Shown here piece after piece: positions 1 to 11,175 of a stretch of DNA of 64,000 nucleotides. Position numbers and translations under genes: made by a program. The notes beneath the pieces are model-generated. The model had not been told where the DNA came from. It worked only from the letters and a program-made list of their open reading frames with translations, and ran no database searches. Each line of letters begins with the position of its first letter. Positions within the stretch are counted from its first letter, which is position 1. The stretch spans positions 434,001 through 498,000 of the forward strand of contig LN554852.1 in assembly GCA_000953735.1 (NCBI GenBank), given 5' to 3'. The DNA comes from Moritella viscosa (GTDB taxonomy: Bacteria; Pseudomonadota; Gammaproteobacteria; Enterobacterales; Moritellaceae).

Positions 1-402
1 ACTGCTGCTTCTGGTTGTGCTGCATATGCAGGGATCCCGTTGACGCATCGTGATTATACTCAAGGTGTACAATTTATTACTGGGCATTTAAAAGATGATG
101 CGCATCAGTTGGATTGGCCTCTATTGGGTAAGGCGACGCATACATTGGTGTTTTACATGGGGTTAATACAGAGTGGTGGTATTGCGAATAAGCTGATTGA
201 ACACGGAATGAGTGCTGATATGCCGGTGGCTATTGTGGAAAGAGGCACCAGTCAGCGGCAGCGTACATTGCAAGGATCGTTAAAAGATCTGAGTGATCTT
301 GCCGCACAAGCTGAAAGTCCTTCACTGATTATCATTGGTCAGGTTACCCAGTTAGCGGCTAAGCTTGATTGGTTTAGCGCCACACTCACAACGGCGGAAT
401 AA
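1..402 (+). CDS. cobA: Uroporphyrinogen-III C-methyltransferase, C-terminal part (gene cut by window edge)
   Basis: The frame is open from base 1 and ends at TAA 400-402, giving the last 133 residues. The peptide begins [19 protein letters not shown] and contains THTLVFYMG and [18 protein letters not shown], typical of the C-terminal half of SUMT/CobA-type SAM methyltransferases. The family methylates uroporphyrinogen III at C2 and C7 to precorrin-2, for sirohaem or cobalamin. The N-terminal half lies outside the window, so a stand-alone CobA cannot be separated from a CysG fusion by sequence. The tail lacks extra domains, as expected for either. A strong hairpin follows at 421-460. Confidence 0.88.
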   Translation, partial: TAASGCAAYAGIPLTHRDYTQGVQFITGHLKDDAHQLDWPLLGKATHTLVFYMGLIQSGGIANKLIEHGMSADMPVAIVERGTSQRQRTLQGSLKDLSDLAAQAESPSLIIIGQVTQLAAKLDWFSATLTTAE

Positions 403-420
403 CATTATTTAAACTGTAAT

Positions 421-460
421 AAACAGGGTTGTATGAAGTTCATATAACCCTGTTTGTTTT
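421..460. terminator. Bidirectional terminator between cobA and the TetR gene
   Basis: AAACAGGGTT at 421-430 pairs with AACCCTGTTT at 446-455, with an inner TATG/CATA extension and a T-rich tail on the plus strand and an A-rich flank for the minus strand. It lies between convergent genes and probably serves both. Confidence 0.75.
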
Positions 461-1073
461 AACTTAACGTCTGGTATCCTCGGATAAATAAACGTACAGA
501 ACTTTGTAAATAGTGCTTAATTTCCTGCTCAGATAACGACTCTTCAATATTAAACTCTAACCGTGTCCATTGCTCACCTTTAAGAACCGCCAGTAATTGT
601 ATTGCTGCTTGACGACAGTCGTTTATATCTAACTCTCCACGACGGTGGTACTCCGCTAAGCAATTTGTCAGTTTATCGATAACAAAGAGAGGACCAGCCT
701 CAAAAAATAATCGTGATAAATGTGGATGGGCAAGACATTCTGCCGCACACGTTCGATGTACTGCCATTGAGTCTGGAGATGTAATCATGGCAAAAAAGCC
801 TTGTGCGAACAAGGTTAATGTCGGTTCAACCGGACCAAGATTTTCTGGTAATAATTCCCCTACGCCCAATAACTCGCATTTGTAGCTGATTGCAGTAATG
901 AATAATTCATCTTTATTGCCAAAGTGGCTATACACGGTTTGCTTAGATACTCCTGCTAATTTAGCGATTAGATCCATGCTCGTGGCTGAGTAGCCGTGCT
1001 GAGTAAATTGTAAGGTGGCTGCATCAAGTATTTGATTTCGCTTTAATTCACTCTTTGTTCTGGGTTTATTCAT
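459..1073 (-). CDS. TetR-family repressor of the adjacent RND efflux operon
   Basis: This 204-residue protein has an N-terminal TetR helix-turn-helix at about residues 13-58, with the recognition segment VSKQTVYSHFGNKDELF at 42-58. The rest is a helical ligand domain with no recognisable specificity. It is divergent from the efflux genes starting at 1263, and the intergenic region holds two similar imperfect palindromes (1146-1161 and 1186-1201). By analogy with AcrR and similar regulators it probably represses the efflux operon and its own gene until a toxic ligand binds. The ligand cannot be read from the sequence. Confidence 0.85.
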   Translation of the reverse strand: MNKPRTKSELKRNQILDAATLQFTQHGYSATSMDLIAKLAGVSKQTVYSHFGNKDELFITAISYKCELLGVGELLPENLGPVEPTLTLFAQGFFAMITSPDSMAVHRTCAAECLAHPHLSRLFFEAGPLFVIDKLTNCLAEYHRRGELDINDCRQAAIQLLAVLKGEQWTRLEFNIEESLSEQEIKHYLQSSVRLFIRGYQTLS

Positions 1074-1145
1074 TTATTCATACCGCTAGTTATTTGAATA
1101 TACATGTCATTATAAAATGTTACATATACGTTAATATGCACAAAA

Positions 1146-1201
1146 TAGACTGTACGGTCTAGTTTGATTTTGCTATATTCTCGACTGGACTTTCAAGTCT
1201 A
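1146..1201. promoter_or_regulatory. Paired TetR-type operators in the divergent tetR/efflux promoter region
   Basis: TAGACTGTACGGTCTA (1146-1161) and TGGACTTTCAAGTCTA (1186-1201) are 16-bp imperfect palindromes sharing GAC and GTCTA arms. Their centres are 40 bp apart, close to four helical turns, so two dimers would sit on the same DNA face. They lie 60-120 bp before the efflux start. That the adjacent TetR protein binds them is inference. Confidence 0.6.
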
Positions 1202-1262
1202 GTTTATAAATGGCTGAAACAAAAGGTTTGCGCTGTATCGCACGTAAAAAAGGACTTTTATT

Positions 1263-2465
1263 ATGATTAGAAAGAATAACGTATCTTTGCTGCATATAAA
1301 AACAGCGCAATGGCTAAGTATAGTGCTAACAATGATCACACTGCAAGCATGTAGTGAGGTTGTTGCCGATGAAACACAGGTAGCGTCACAGTATTTACAA
1401 GCAAGCAGTGAGCAACTTACACAGCAAGACAGCTATCAAGTTGAAAATAAATTTGTCGGTAAGGTAATTGCTAAGCAAGATGCGAATTTAGGTTTCGAGT
1501 TTGCAGGCATTATTAAAACCCTACATGTGATTGAAGGGCAGCAGGTTGTTAAAGGCCAATTGCTCGCAGAGTTAAATACCCAACTGTTATTAATCGAACG
1601 GGAACAACTAGAAGCACAGTTGCAGCAGGCAGAAGCGGAATTTGATTTGATTGAAGCGAATTTATCGCGTTTAAGTTCACTAAGTAAGCGTGGTTTTACG
1701 TCAGAACAGAATATGGATGAGCTGTCGTCGCAAAAGCGTATTATTACTGCAAATATTAACAGTACTTTGTCGGCTCTCGAGGCAAGTCAGTACCGAATTG
1801 ATAAATCTAAACTATTAGCGCCTTTTGATGGCATTGTTAGTAGCCGCCAAATAGCCCAAGGTGAAGTGATCGCTGCGGGAACCACGGCATTTAGATTGTT
1901 GCAAACTGGCGATTCGGAAGTGACAGTAGGTGTACCTGCTAGTTTTATAAAGCAATTACAGGGTAAAGAGCATCAACTCGAAATTGCAGGTGTTAGTTAT
2001 CCCGCGACATTACTCAGTATGGGTAATGAAGTTGATACTGTGACCCGAACTATTAGCCTGCGTTTTGCATTAGCGAATAACAGCCCTGTTTATAATGGTC
2101 AGTTAGCTTATCTGGCGTTGTCGCAGGAATACCAACAACCGGGTTATTGGGTACCGCTAAGTGCGATCACTGACGGGGTGCGAGGTATGTGGAATATATA
2201 TACTTTAGAAGAAAACCTTGGGTTGCGAGATCTAGAGACAAATAAGGTAAGATCGTCTGCACTATTTCAACTTAAAAGCACCACTGTCACCGTTTTACAT
2301 GCCACTGAAACAACGGCTTATGTTCAGGGGGACTTAAAAGATAATCAAGCATATGTAAATACTGGAATCCATCGTTTTGTGCCGGGGCAGATGGTGACGC
2401 TCAGTCATCAGCAAGCATTTGTGAATATGCCGACCAAGGATGTGATATCGGAGCATAAAATATGA
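1263..2465 (+). CDS. RND efflux periplasmic adaptor lipoprotein (membrane fusion protein)
   Basis: This 400-residue HlyD/AcrA-type adaptor links the inner-membrane RND pump to an outer-membrane channel. The N-terminus is a lipoprotein signal with a lipobox LQAC (Cys30). A biotinyl-lipoyl-like half motif follows (GKVIAKQDANLGFEFAG, about residues 66-82), then a coiled-coil hairpin rich in Q, E and A (about 100-175), the second lipoyl half (LLAPFDGIVSSRQ) and a beta-barrel domain. The stop overlaps the next start (ATGA), so translation is probably coupled to the permease. No TolC-type channel gene is adjacent; a channel encoded elsewhere is presumably used. Confidence 0.9.
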   Translation: MIRKNNVSLLHIKTAQWLSIVLTMITLQACSEVVADETQVASQYLQASSEQLTQQDSYQVENKFVGKVIAKQDANLGFEFAGIIKTLHVIEGQQVVKGQLLAELNTQLLLIEREQLEAQLQQAEAEFDLIEANLSRLSSLSKRGFTSEQNMDELSSQKRIITANINSTLSALEASQYRIDKSKLLAPFDGIVSSRQIAQGEVIAAGTTAFRLLQTGDSEVTVGVPASFIKQLQGKEHQLEIAGVSYPATLLSMGNEVDTVTRTISLRFALANNSPVYNGQLAYLALSQEYQQPGYWVPLSAITDGVRGMWNIYTLEENLGLRDLETNKVRSSALFQLKSTTVTVLHATETTAYVQGDLKDNQAYVNTGIHRFVPGQMVTLSHQQAFVNMPTKDVISEHKI

Positions 2466-5400
2466 TCAAGGCGTTTACTGAAAATAATCGCCTGATGGCA
2501 CTGCTGATTATTTTACTCATTGTAGCTGGTCTTGGCTCATTATCAACATTACCGCGTACGGAAGATCCAAGGATCACTAATCGGATTGCGAGTGTGTTGA
2601 CCTTGCTGCCTGGTGCGAGCGCTGAGCGCGTAGAAGCGCTAGTGACTGAAAAAATAGAACAAAAATTACGTAAATTGGCTGATATTAACCGTATTACTTC
2701 TACATCTCGGCCGGGAATATCCATCGTGCAATTAAAACTACACGATACCATTACTGATACCGTTCCGGTGTGGTCACGAGTACGTGATCTGCTTAATGAC
2801 GTAACGAGTGAGTTACCATCAGCAGCTGTTGCACCACGATTAGAAGATGATCGTGGTTATGCTTATACGCAATTAATAGCCGTTAAATGGCAAGGTAATA
2901 GTGCCGTTGATTTAACTACATTAGGTCGTTACGGCAAAGAATTACAAAACCAGTTAAAGGTGATCTCCGGTACTGATATTGTCAGTTTATTTGGCCGTGG
3001 CGAAGAGCAAATACTGGTCGAAATTGATAAACACTTAGCGGCGAATTTATCACTATCGACACAAGCTATTTCCAGTATTATTTTAGCTGCTGATGCTAAA
3101 GTATCTGCGGGTAACATCATCAATGATTATAACCAAATGCAGATCGAAGTGGCGGGATCGTTTGACTCTGTTGATCGGATCCGACAGATCCCATTGCTAA
3201 ATGATAATAAGGGCGCGGTTGTTCGTTTAGGTGACATTGCGAAGATAAGTAAAAATCTGCAGTGGCCTGCGCAAGAAATTGCCTTGGTTGATGGTGAATA
3301 TGCCGTCGTGGTATCAACACGTATGCTACCAAATTTACGTATTGATAAATGGAGTGCTGAGGTGGATGACAAGGTTGCGGCGTTCAATCAGCAACTACCT
3401 CATTCATTAACCACTGAAGTCTTGTTTGACCAATCGCAATACACAGAAGATAGGCTAGAAGGTCTGGTAGATAACATTCTGATTGGTTTCTCGATCATTG
3501 CAGCTGTGCTGTTAGTGACTTTAGGCTGGCGCGCGGCATTAATCGTCACCTTATCTCTCCCTTTAACAGTATTGTTTACCTTGACTGTGATGAATTATTA
3601 CGGCTTACCCATCCATCAAATGTCAGTCACTGGTTTAGTTGTGGCTTTAGGTATCATGGTTGATAACGCGATTGTAATGGCAGATACAATCCAAAAACGA
3701 CGACAGCAGGGCTTAGATATGAGTGTTGCGGTACAAGGTGCCATTAAGCACTTATGGTTACCGCTATTAGGTTCTACGTTGACGACAATATTAGCCTTTA
3801 TGCCAATTGTGCTGATGCCTGGACCATCGGGGGAATTTGTCAGTGGTATCGCACTCAGTGTTATCTTCGCCTTAATCGGTTCGTATTTAGTTTCGCATAC
3901 TATTGTTGCTGGACTCTCTGGTCGTTTCCTTGCGGGAAATTCACCAAGTAAATCAGTACGCACAACGACTTGGTATAATAATGGCATTGAATTACCGGGT
4001 TTAGCACGGACTTTCCGCCAGTCATTGGTATTGGTCTTGGCCAGACCTAAGCTCTGTATTGGTTTGGTGTTTATCTTACCTTTAAGTGGCTTTATTTTAG
4101 CTAAACATTTGGATGAACAGTTCTTTCCAGCGTCGGATCGTGACATGTTCCATATTGAATTATTCATGCCTGTGCAAACCAGTATTGTTGCTACCGAGGC
4201 CATGACGAGAACGATCAGTGATTTGTTAGCACAACAGCAAGGGATCAGTAAGGTTCGTTGGTTTATTGGTAATAACGCTCCGTCTTTTTACTATAATTTG
4301 ATGCCAAGTAAAGATGGTGCGCAGTATTACGCCCAAGCAATGGTCACGGGCGATAGTTTTAAACGTGTTAATGAATTGGTACCGTCGTTACAGATATTAC
4401 TTGATGATGCGATCCCTGAAGCACAGATATTAGTGCGTAAGTTAGAACAAGGCCCTCCGTTTAGAGCACCAATTGAGTTACGACTTTTTGGTCCTAATTT
4501 AGATACCTTAAAAACCTTGGGTGATGAAGCAAGACGGATTTTAATTAGCACTGACAACGTGATTCATACGCGTGCGACTATTCAACCTGGATTACCTAAA
4601 ATATGGTTGAAAATTAATGAGGACGTAAGTCAGTTAGCAGGCTTAACCCTGACGGATGTGGCGGCACAGTTACAATCAACCTTACACGGTACGGTAAATG
4701 GCTCGATTATTGAAGCCACTGAATCGATACCTGTTCGAGTGCGAATTGCTAATGAGCAACGTAGTAGTTTGTCTGATTTAGCTAACATTAGCCTAAGCTC
4801 TCCGCTTTCTCAAGCGAGTATTCCGCTGGTGGCATTAACAGAATTAGCGTTACGTCCAAGCCGTGGGGCTATCCCGCATTGGAATGGTGTACGTGTTAAT
4901 ACGGTTGAAGGATATTTAGTTGCTGGGGTATTGCCCTCAACAGTGCTCAATGAATTTTCGGCCCGTTTAATCAGTGAAAACTTTGTGTTACCGCCGGGTT
5001 ATCGCATGGAGTTTGGTGGTGAGTCAGCCAAACGAAATGATGCGGTGGGTAATCTGTTAGCCAGTGTTGGTGTGATTATTATGTTACTGATTATTATCGT
5101 GGTGCTGTCATTTAACTCATTCCGTTTAGGTGGCGTGATCGTGTTATCGGCTATCCAATCTGTTGGCTTGGGTTTACTGAGTATTTATGTGTTTAATTAT
5201 CCGTTTGGCTTTACCGTTATTATTGGTTTGCTTGGCTTGATGGGATTAGCGATTAATGCTGCGATTGTTATTTTGGCTGAATTAAAATCAGATCCGAAAG
5301 CGGTCGCTGGCGATACCGATGCCATTATTAAAGCCATTACTAGTTGCACTCGCCATATTACCTCAACGACGATTACAACGGTGGGCGGTTTCTTACCATT

Positions 5401-5554
5401 AATCTTAGCGGGTGGTGGTTTTTGGCCGCCGTTTGCCATTGCCATCGCGGGTGGTACGGTATTAACGACCTTATTATCGTTTTATTTTGTACCTGCGATC
5501 TTTGTACTAATGAGCCGTAAAAGATCTTTTGAAGTAACGGCTGTCGCCGCTTAG
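2462..5554 (+). CDS. RND-family multidrug efflux permease
   Basis: This 1030-residue inner-membrane pump of the AcrB/HAE superfamily has two repeats, each with one TM helix, a large periplasmic porter domain and further TM helices. TM4 carries GIMVDNAIVMAD: the first Asp of the AcrB D407-D408 pair is present, but the second position is Asn402. In TM10 the position of AcrB Lys940 aligns with Asn932 (GLAINAAIVIL). The proton relay therefore differs from AcrB, as in some divergent RND branches. The gene is coupled to the upstream adaptor by a 4-bp overlap and is probably controlled by the divergent TetR protein. Substrates are unknown. Confidence 0.92.
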   Translation: MIKAFTENNRLMALLIILLIVAGLGSLSTLPRTEDPRITNRIASVLTLLPGASAERVEALVTEKIEQKLRKLADINRITSTSRPGISIVQLKLHDTITDTVPVWSRVRDLLNDVTSELPSAAVAPRLEDDRGYAYTQLIAVKWQGNSAVDLTTLGRYGKELQNQLKVISGTDIVSLFGRGEEQILVEIDKHLAANLSLSTQAISSIILAADAKVSAGNIINDYNQMQIEVAGSFDSVDRIRQIPLLNDNKGAVVRLGDIAKISKNLQWPAQEIALVDGEYAVVVSTRMLPNLRIDKWSAEVDDKVAAFNQQLPHSLTTEVLFDQSQYTEDRLEGLVDNILIGFSIIAAVLLVTLGWRAALIVTLSLPLTVLFTLTVMNYYGLPIHQMSVTGLVVALGIMVDNAIVMADTIQKRRQQGLDMSVAVQGAIKHLWLPLLGSTLTTILAFMPIVLMPGPSGEFVSGIALSVIFALIGSYLVSHTIVAGLSGRFLAGNSPSKSVRTTTWYNNGIELPGLARTFRQSLVLVLARPKLCIGLVFILPLSGFILAKHLDEQFFPASDRDMFHIELFMPVQTSIVATEAMTRTISDLLAQQQGISKVRWFIGNNAPSFYYNLMPSKDGAQYYAQAMVTGDSFKRVNELVPSLQILLDDAIPEAQILVRKLEQGPPFRAPIELRLFGPNLDTLKTLGDEARRILISTDNVIHTRATIQPGLPKIWLKINEDVSQLAGLTLTDVAAQLQSTLHGTVNGSIIEATESIPVRVRIANEQRSSLSDLANISLSSPLSQASIPLVALTELALRPSRGAIPHWNGVRVNTVEGYLVAGVLPSTVLNEFSARLISENFVLPPGYRMEFGGESAKRNDAVGNLLASVGVIIMLLIIIVVLSFNSFRLGGVIVLSAIQSVGLGLLSIYVFNYPFGFTVIIGLLGLMGLAINAAIVILAELKSDPKAVAGDTDAIIKAITSCTRHITSTTITTVGGFLPLILAGGGFWPPFAIAIAGGTVLTTLLSFYFVPAIFVLMSRKRSFEVTAVAA

Positions 5555-5600
5555 TTGTAAAGCGGTAGTAAATAATCGCTGTACAGGTTATTTAAGATAT

Positions 5601-5643
5601 AAAAAATCCCCGTTACTGTTTATGGCAGTAACGGGGATTTTTA
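5601..5643. terminator. Strong bidirectional terminator between the efflux operon and aspA
   Basis: AATCCCCGTTACTG (5605-5618) and CAGTAACGGGGATT (5625-5638) form a perfect 14-bp stem with a 6-nt loop. An A-run precedes and a T-run follows, so it can terminate both convergent genes. Confidence 0.92.
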
Positions 5644-5661
5644 TTCAAGCTGCTAACTTAT

Positions 5662-7113
5662 TTAAATTGCTTTCGCAAAACGTTGCGCAGTGTATTTTGG
5701 GTTCATTAAGTTTTCGATAGAGAATATTTCATCTAATTCTGCTTCAGATAATAAGCCTCGTTCTAGCACTACTTCACGTACACTTTTACCTGTTTCAGCA
5801 CAAATTCGACCGATAGTATCGCCTTCGTGATGACCAATAAATGGATTTAAGTAAGTGATAATACCGATCGAGTTTAATACGAAGTCTTGGCATACTTTAC
5901 GGTTAGCTGTAATGCTTTTAACGCATTTATCTTGTAGCGAGAAGCAGGCATTTTCTAATAAGGTTAATGATTCAAAGAGACATTGACCAATCACGGGCTC
6001 CATTACGTTTAACTGTAATTGACCGGCTTCAGCCGCCATAGTGATGGTTAAGTCATTACCACATACTTTAAACGCCACTTGATTAACCACTTCTGGAATT
6101 ACTGGGTTTACTTTTGCTGGCATGATTGAAGAACCGGCTTGCATTTCTGGTAGATTAATCTCATTTAAACCAGTACGTGGACCAGAAGAAAGTAAACGTA
6201 GATCATTACAAATCTTCGATAGTTTCACTGCGAAGCGCTTTAATGCACTTGATAACATCACATAAGCGCCACAGTCAGATGTTGCTTCCACTAAATCTTC
6301 TGCAGGCACAAAGGGATGACCGGTAATTTCAGCTAATTTCGCAATCGCCAGCTCCGAATAACCCGTTGGAGTATTTAAGCCAGTACCAATCGCTGTTGCG
6401 CCAAGGTTAATTTCGAGTAGTAATTCTTGGCAACGTTTAATGCTTTTTATTTCTTCTCTGAGGGTAACCCCAAATGCGCGGAATTCTTGACCTAATGTCA
6501 TCGGTACCGCGTCTTGTAATTGGGTACGGCCCATTTTTAATACATCATTAAACTCTTCAGCTTTCGTTAAGAATGTTTCGCTTAATGAGGTCAGCGCAGC
6601 TAATACAGCGTTACTACGTTCAAACAAAGCCACGCGAAAGCCGGTAGGGTAGGCATCGTTGGTGCTTTGACTTTTATTGACGTGATCATTTGGATTAATG
6701 TGGCTGTAAGCACCTTTAGCATGTCCCATTTGCTCTAGCGCAATATTGGCCAATACTTCGTTGGTATTCATGTTTACCGATGTACCTGCGCCACCTTGGA
6801 ATGCATCAATCGGGAATTGTGCGTAAAATTTATCAGTCGCTAACAAAATGTCACAGGCATTCACGATCGCGTCGCTAATGTGTGGTGAGATAGTGCCTAA
6901 AATACCATTGGCGAGTGCTGCTGCTTTCTTTGTTTTTACCATGCCGCGTACAAATTCAGGACAGTCTCCGATCTTTTCACTACTGATGTGGAAGTTTTCC
7001 ATCGCTCTTAATGTATGAATACCGTAATAAGCTTGCGCGGGTATTTTTTTTACACCTAATAAGTCAGTTTCTAGACGGGTTTCTTGAGTAAAGTCGGTTG
7101 CTAATACTGTCAT
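5662..7113 (-). CDS. aspA: Aspartate ammonia-lyase
   Basis: This 483-residue enzyme reversibly deaminates L-aspartate to fumarate and ammonia in the cytoplasm, as a homotetramer. The superfamily signature [11 protein letters not shown] lies at residues 327-337 and contains the catalytic serine loop. [10 protein letters not shown] (111-120) and the [10 protein letters not shown] segment (144-153) are the other conserved active-site regions. E. coli AspA is 478 residues. AspA supplies fumarate for anaerobic respiration in related bacteria. It is monocistronic here, between a strong terminator and the MATE gene, and differs from fumarase C mainly by its N-terminal sequence and the aspartase-like [10 protein letters not shown] form. 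Confidence 0.93.
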   Translation of the reverse strand: MTVLATDFTQETRLETDLLGVKKIPAQAYYGIHTLRAMENFHISSEKIGDCPEFVRGMVKTKKAAALANGILGTISPHISDAIVNACDILLATDKFYAQFPIDAFQGGAGTSVNMNTNEVLANIALEQMGHAKGAYSHINPNDHVNKSQSTNDAYPTGFRVALFERSNAVLAALTSLSETFLTKAEEFNDVLKMGRTQLQDAVPMTLGQEFRAFGVTLREEIKSIKRCQELLLEINLGATAIGTGLNTPTGYSELAIAKLAEITGHPFVPAEDLVEATSDCGAYVMLSSALKRFAVKLSKICNDLRLLSSGPRTGLNEINLPEMQAGSSIMPAKVNPVIPEVVNQVAFKVCGNDLTITMAAEAGQLQLNVMEPVIGQCLFESLTLLENACFSLQDKCVKSITANRKVCQDFVLNSIGIITYLNPFIGHHEGDTIGRICAETGKSVREVVLERGLLSEAELDEIFSIENLMNPKYTAQRFAKAI

Positions 7114-7355
7114 TGGTACACTCTGCTATGTGATCAAAACGTAGGAAGGAGAACAAAATTTATGTGCGGATAATACGTTGTATTTTTTTTATTAAACGGG
7201 CTTAGATCACTTTTTTAAATAAAATTTTAAGGATGCTAAAGATATTTTTATTTGGCTTAAGAAACAGCAAGTCTGATGGATTATTAGTGTGTATTTCACC
7301 TGTAAACACGCGATTCATTGGGTGATCTATTAACACTGACCAGCTAGATGAATAA

Positions 7356-7402
7356 ATACCCAAACTCGTTTCTGATATAGCACTTTGAAGTAGTTTGGGT
7401 AT
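7356..7402 (-). repeat. 47-bp palindromic repeat, copy A
   Basis: Ends ATACCCAAACT (7356-7366) and AGTTTGGGTAT (7392-7402) form an 11-bp perfect inverted repeat with a 25-nt interior. Its reverse complement aligns with 22431-22477 over the full 47 bp (37 identical, including the core TGCTATATCA). It lies just after the stop of the MATE gene and may also act as a transcript-end hairpin there. Confidence 0.7.
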
Positions 7403-7410
7403 ATAAACGG

Positions 7411-8772
7411 TTAAGCAGGGGTTTCACGGCGTAATTCATTGTGTAGTTCGAGCTGTAATTGCTGTGCGTAATATAAAGCGAGTAGGCCAACTAATACATT
7501 GGCACTGGCGATACCAAAGAAGATACCCTTTTCACCACAATAATGGGCGCCAAGACTTGATAGCGTAATGATTAACAGTGAGCGGCTTAAGCTTAGGCTT
7601 AATGCTGATATTGGTCGATTGAACCCATTTAGACTGGAAGCTACCGCCATCATAATACCCTGCATAGCAAAAGTCGCAGGGATAATATAAAGGTATAACG
7701 ATAAGTGGCTGATCACTGCTACATCATCACTGAATAATGTCGCTATATAAGGGGCGGCCAAAGCAATGAGCAGATAAATGCTTAATTGTGAAATTAACGA
7801 GTAACGGATCGCCAGTTTGATCGCGGTTAAGCAGCGCTGTGGATTGTTTGCTGACGAGTTTTGAGCGATGAAAGGCGAGAGCATTGAGCTCACGGCAATC
7901 ATGCCGATTAATAAAATCGCCTCCAGCCGTGTACCAGCGCCATAAGCGGCAACGGCTGTGGTGCTAAATGTCGCTAATTGCCACATCACAAAGGCATTGT
8001 TTACTGGGCTAAGCATATTTGTCAAAGAGGCTGGCAACCCTATCGCTGTAATCTTACGCCAATTTTTTAACATGTTACCTAGGTTTGGTTTGGTTAATAA
8101 CAATAACTGTTCACGATAACGCAATAAGTAAATCGCCACTGCAAAGGTTATTAACCACGATAAACCAGATGCAATTGCAGCGCCTTTTACACCGAGTTCA
8201 GGAAAGGGGCCAATGCCAAAAATCAGTAACGGATCGAGTATGCCATTCATAAATCCTGCAATGATCATCACTCTGCTTGGGGTTTTGGTGTCGCCAGTGG
8301 CGCGAATAGCGGCATTACCAACCATAGGTATGACGAGGAAGGGGATCGCGATATACCAATAGAACATGTAATCTTGGATATAGACCATTAAGGATTCTGT
8401 TGCCCCTAACACCTTAAATAATGGTTCTATGCTGTTAATACCAATAATAGCAACTGTTAAGATGGTGGTAAGTGCTAACAATAAACCATCAGATGTTAAC
8501 CTCGCCGCATTTTGGTGCTGCCCTTGACCTAATAAACGCGCTAAACAAGCGGATAAACCTGTGCCTAAGCCCATAGCTAATGCGGAAACAAAAAAGGTGA
8601 CAGGGAAAGTAAAGCTGATCGCGGCTAATGCTTGCGTACCCAGTAAGCTCACAAAATAAGTGTCTACTAAGCTAAAGCCAAGTACAGCTAATAAACCATA
8701 GGCCATAGGCACTGCCATTTTTGTCATTACCTGAGAGACGGGTGCCGAGAGAAGACCGTGTTTATCTTTCAA
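7411..8772 (-). CDS. MATE-family efflux transporter
   Basis: This 453-residue integral membrane protein has about 12 hydrophobic helices in two halves, opening with PVSQVMTKMAVPMAYGLLAV and followed by VDTYFVSLLGTQALAAISF, which is typical of the DinF/NorM-like MATE family. These proteins export cationic drugs or metabolites using Na+ or H+ gradients. It appears monocistronic: aspA downstream has its own start about 300 bp away and groES upstream is divergent. Substrate and coupling ion cannot be assigned from the sequence. Confidence 0.88.
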   Translation of the reverse strand: MKDKHGLLSAPVSQVMTKMAVPMAYGLLAVLGFSLVDTYFVSLLGTQALAAISFTFPVTFFVSALAMGLGTGLSACLARLLGQGQHQNAARLTSDGLLLALTTILTVAIIGINSIEPLFKVLGATESLMVYIQDYMFYWYIAIPFLVIPMVGNAAIRATGDTKTPSRVMIIAGFMNGILDPLLIFGIGPFPELGVKGAAIASGLSWLITFAVAIYLLRYREQLLLLTKPNLGNMLKNWRKITAIGLPASLTNMLSPVNNAFVMWQLATFSTTAVAAYGAGTRLEAILLIGMIAVSSMLSPFIAQNSSANNPQRCLTAIKLAIRYSLISQLSIYLLIALAAPYIATLFSDDVAVISHLSLYLYIIPATFAMQGIMMAVASSLNGFNRPISALSLSLSRSLLIITLSSLGAHYCGEKGIFFGIASANVLVGLLALYYAQQLQLELHNELRRETPA

Positions 8773-9089
8773 TACTTATTACCTAAAATGTTCGCTAACG
8801 TGATGCCTAAAAAGTCACTGAGAAGGTTTATGGACTAAATTTAGTTCGGGATATATTACGCTTTTCTTCGTCAACAAAAAGCTTTGTTTTGTACTTTTAC
8901 CTGACATTTACACTTCTATTTGTAGAAACAATCTAAAAACGCTATGTAAGGTGTGAATTTATTAACTATTTTTCTTTTTTCCCTTGAGTTGGAAAGCAGT
9001 TGCCCCGATATATTACTCCATAGTCATGGTGTCGGTAAATAATCGACCATTGATATTCGCAACATGTATTCTTTAAGGAGATCATTCAA
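8773..9089. other. Intergenic region between the divergent MATE and groES genes
   Basis: AT-rich non-coding DNA. The only structure I can support is the heat-shock promoter at 8982-9011 and the groES ribosome binding site (TTAAGGAG about 9073-9080). No open frame resembling a gene was seen. Confidence 0.6.
8982..9011 (+). promoter_or_regulatory. Sigma-32 (RpoH)-type heat-shock promoter of groESL
   Basis: CCTTGAG (8982-8988) and CCCCGATAT (9003-9011) match the RpoH -35 (CTTGAAA) and -10 (CCCCATNT) elements with a 14-nt spacer. The -10 element is 78 bp before the groES start. No CIRCE inverted repeat was seen, so control is of the gammaproteobacterial RpoH type. Confidence 0.8.
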
Positions 9090-9380
9090 ATGACAATTCG
9101 TCCACTACACGATCGCGTGATCGTTCGTCGCCAAGAACAAGAAACTAAATCAGCAGGCGGTATTGTACTTACTGGTGCATCTGCGACATTATCGACACGC
9201 GGTGAAGTTATTGCTGTTGGTAACGGTCGTTTATTAGATAGCGGTGAAGTACGTCCACTGGCTGTTAATGTAGGCGATACTGTTATTTTTAGTGAAGGTT
9301 ATGGCGTTAAGACTGAAAAGCTAGAAGGCAAAGAAGTTTTAATCATGAGTGAAGCTGATATTTTAGCTATCGTTGAATAA
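9090..9380 (+). CDS. groES: Co-chaperonin GroES
   Basis: This 96-residue cytoplasmic co-chaperonin forms the heptameric lid on GroEL. It starts [16 protein letters not shown], the family signature, and has the mobile loop around residues 17-33 ([17 protein letters not shown]). The length is normal (97 in E. coli). A strong TTAAGGAG site precedes the ATG, and groEL follows after 66 bp in the same operon, driven by the heat-shock promoter upstream. Confidence 0.98.
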   Translation: MTIRPLHDRVIVRRQEQETKSAGGIVLTGASATLSTRGEVIAVGNGRLLDSGEVRPLAVNVGDTVIFSEGYGVKTEKLEGKEVLIMSEADILAIVE

Positions 9381-9386
9381 ATTTAA

Positions 9387-11084
<1,698 letters not shown>

Positions 11085-11110
11085 ACCTGACGGCGCCTAG
11101 TCATTGATTA

Positions 11111-11158
11111 TAAGGGTTTATTTATCCTCTGTGGAGGCGTAAATAGACCCTTTTTTAT
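11111..11158 (+). terminator. groESL terminator
   Basis: AAGGGTTTATTT pairs with AAATAGACCCTT (one G-T pair) around a 16-nt loop, followed by a T-run at 11149-11156. Confidence 0.82.
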
Positions 11159-11175
11159 TTCACTGCATGATATAG

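Noticed and set aside
3616-4203. Antisense frame opposite the RND permease (195 residues)
   Set aside because: Shadow frame with low-complexity composition, fully inside a firmly assigned gene.
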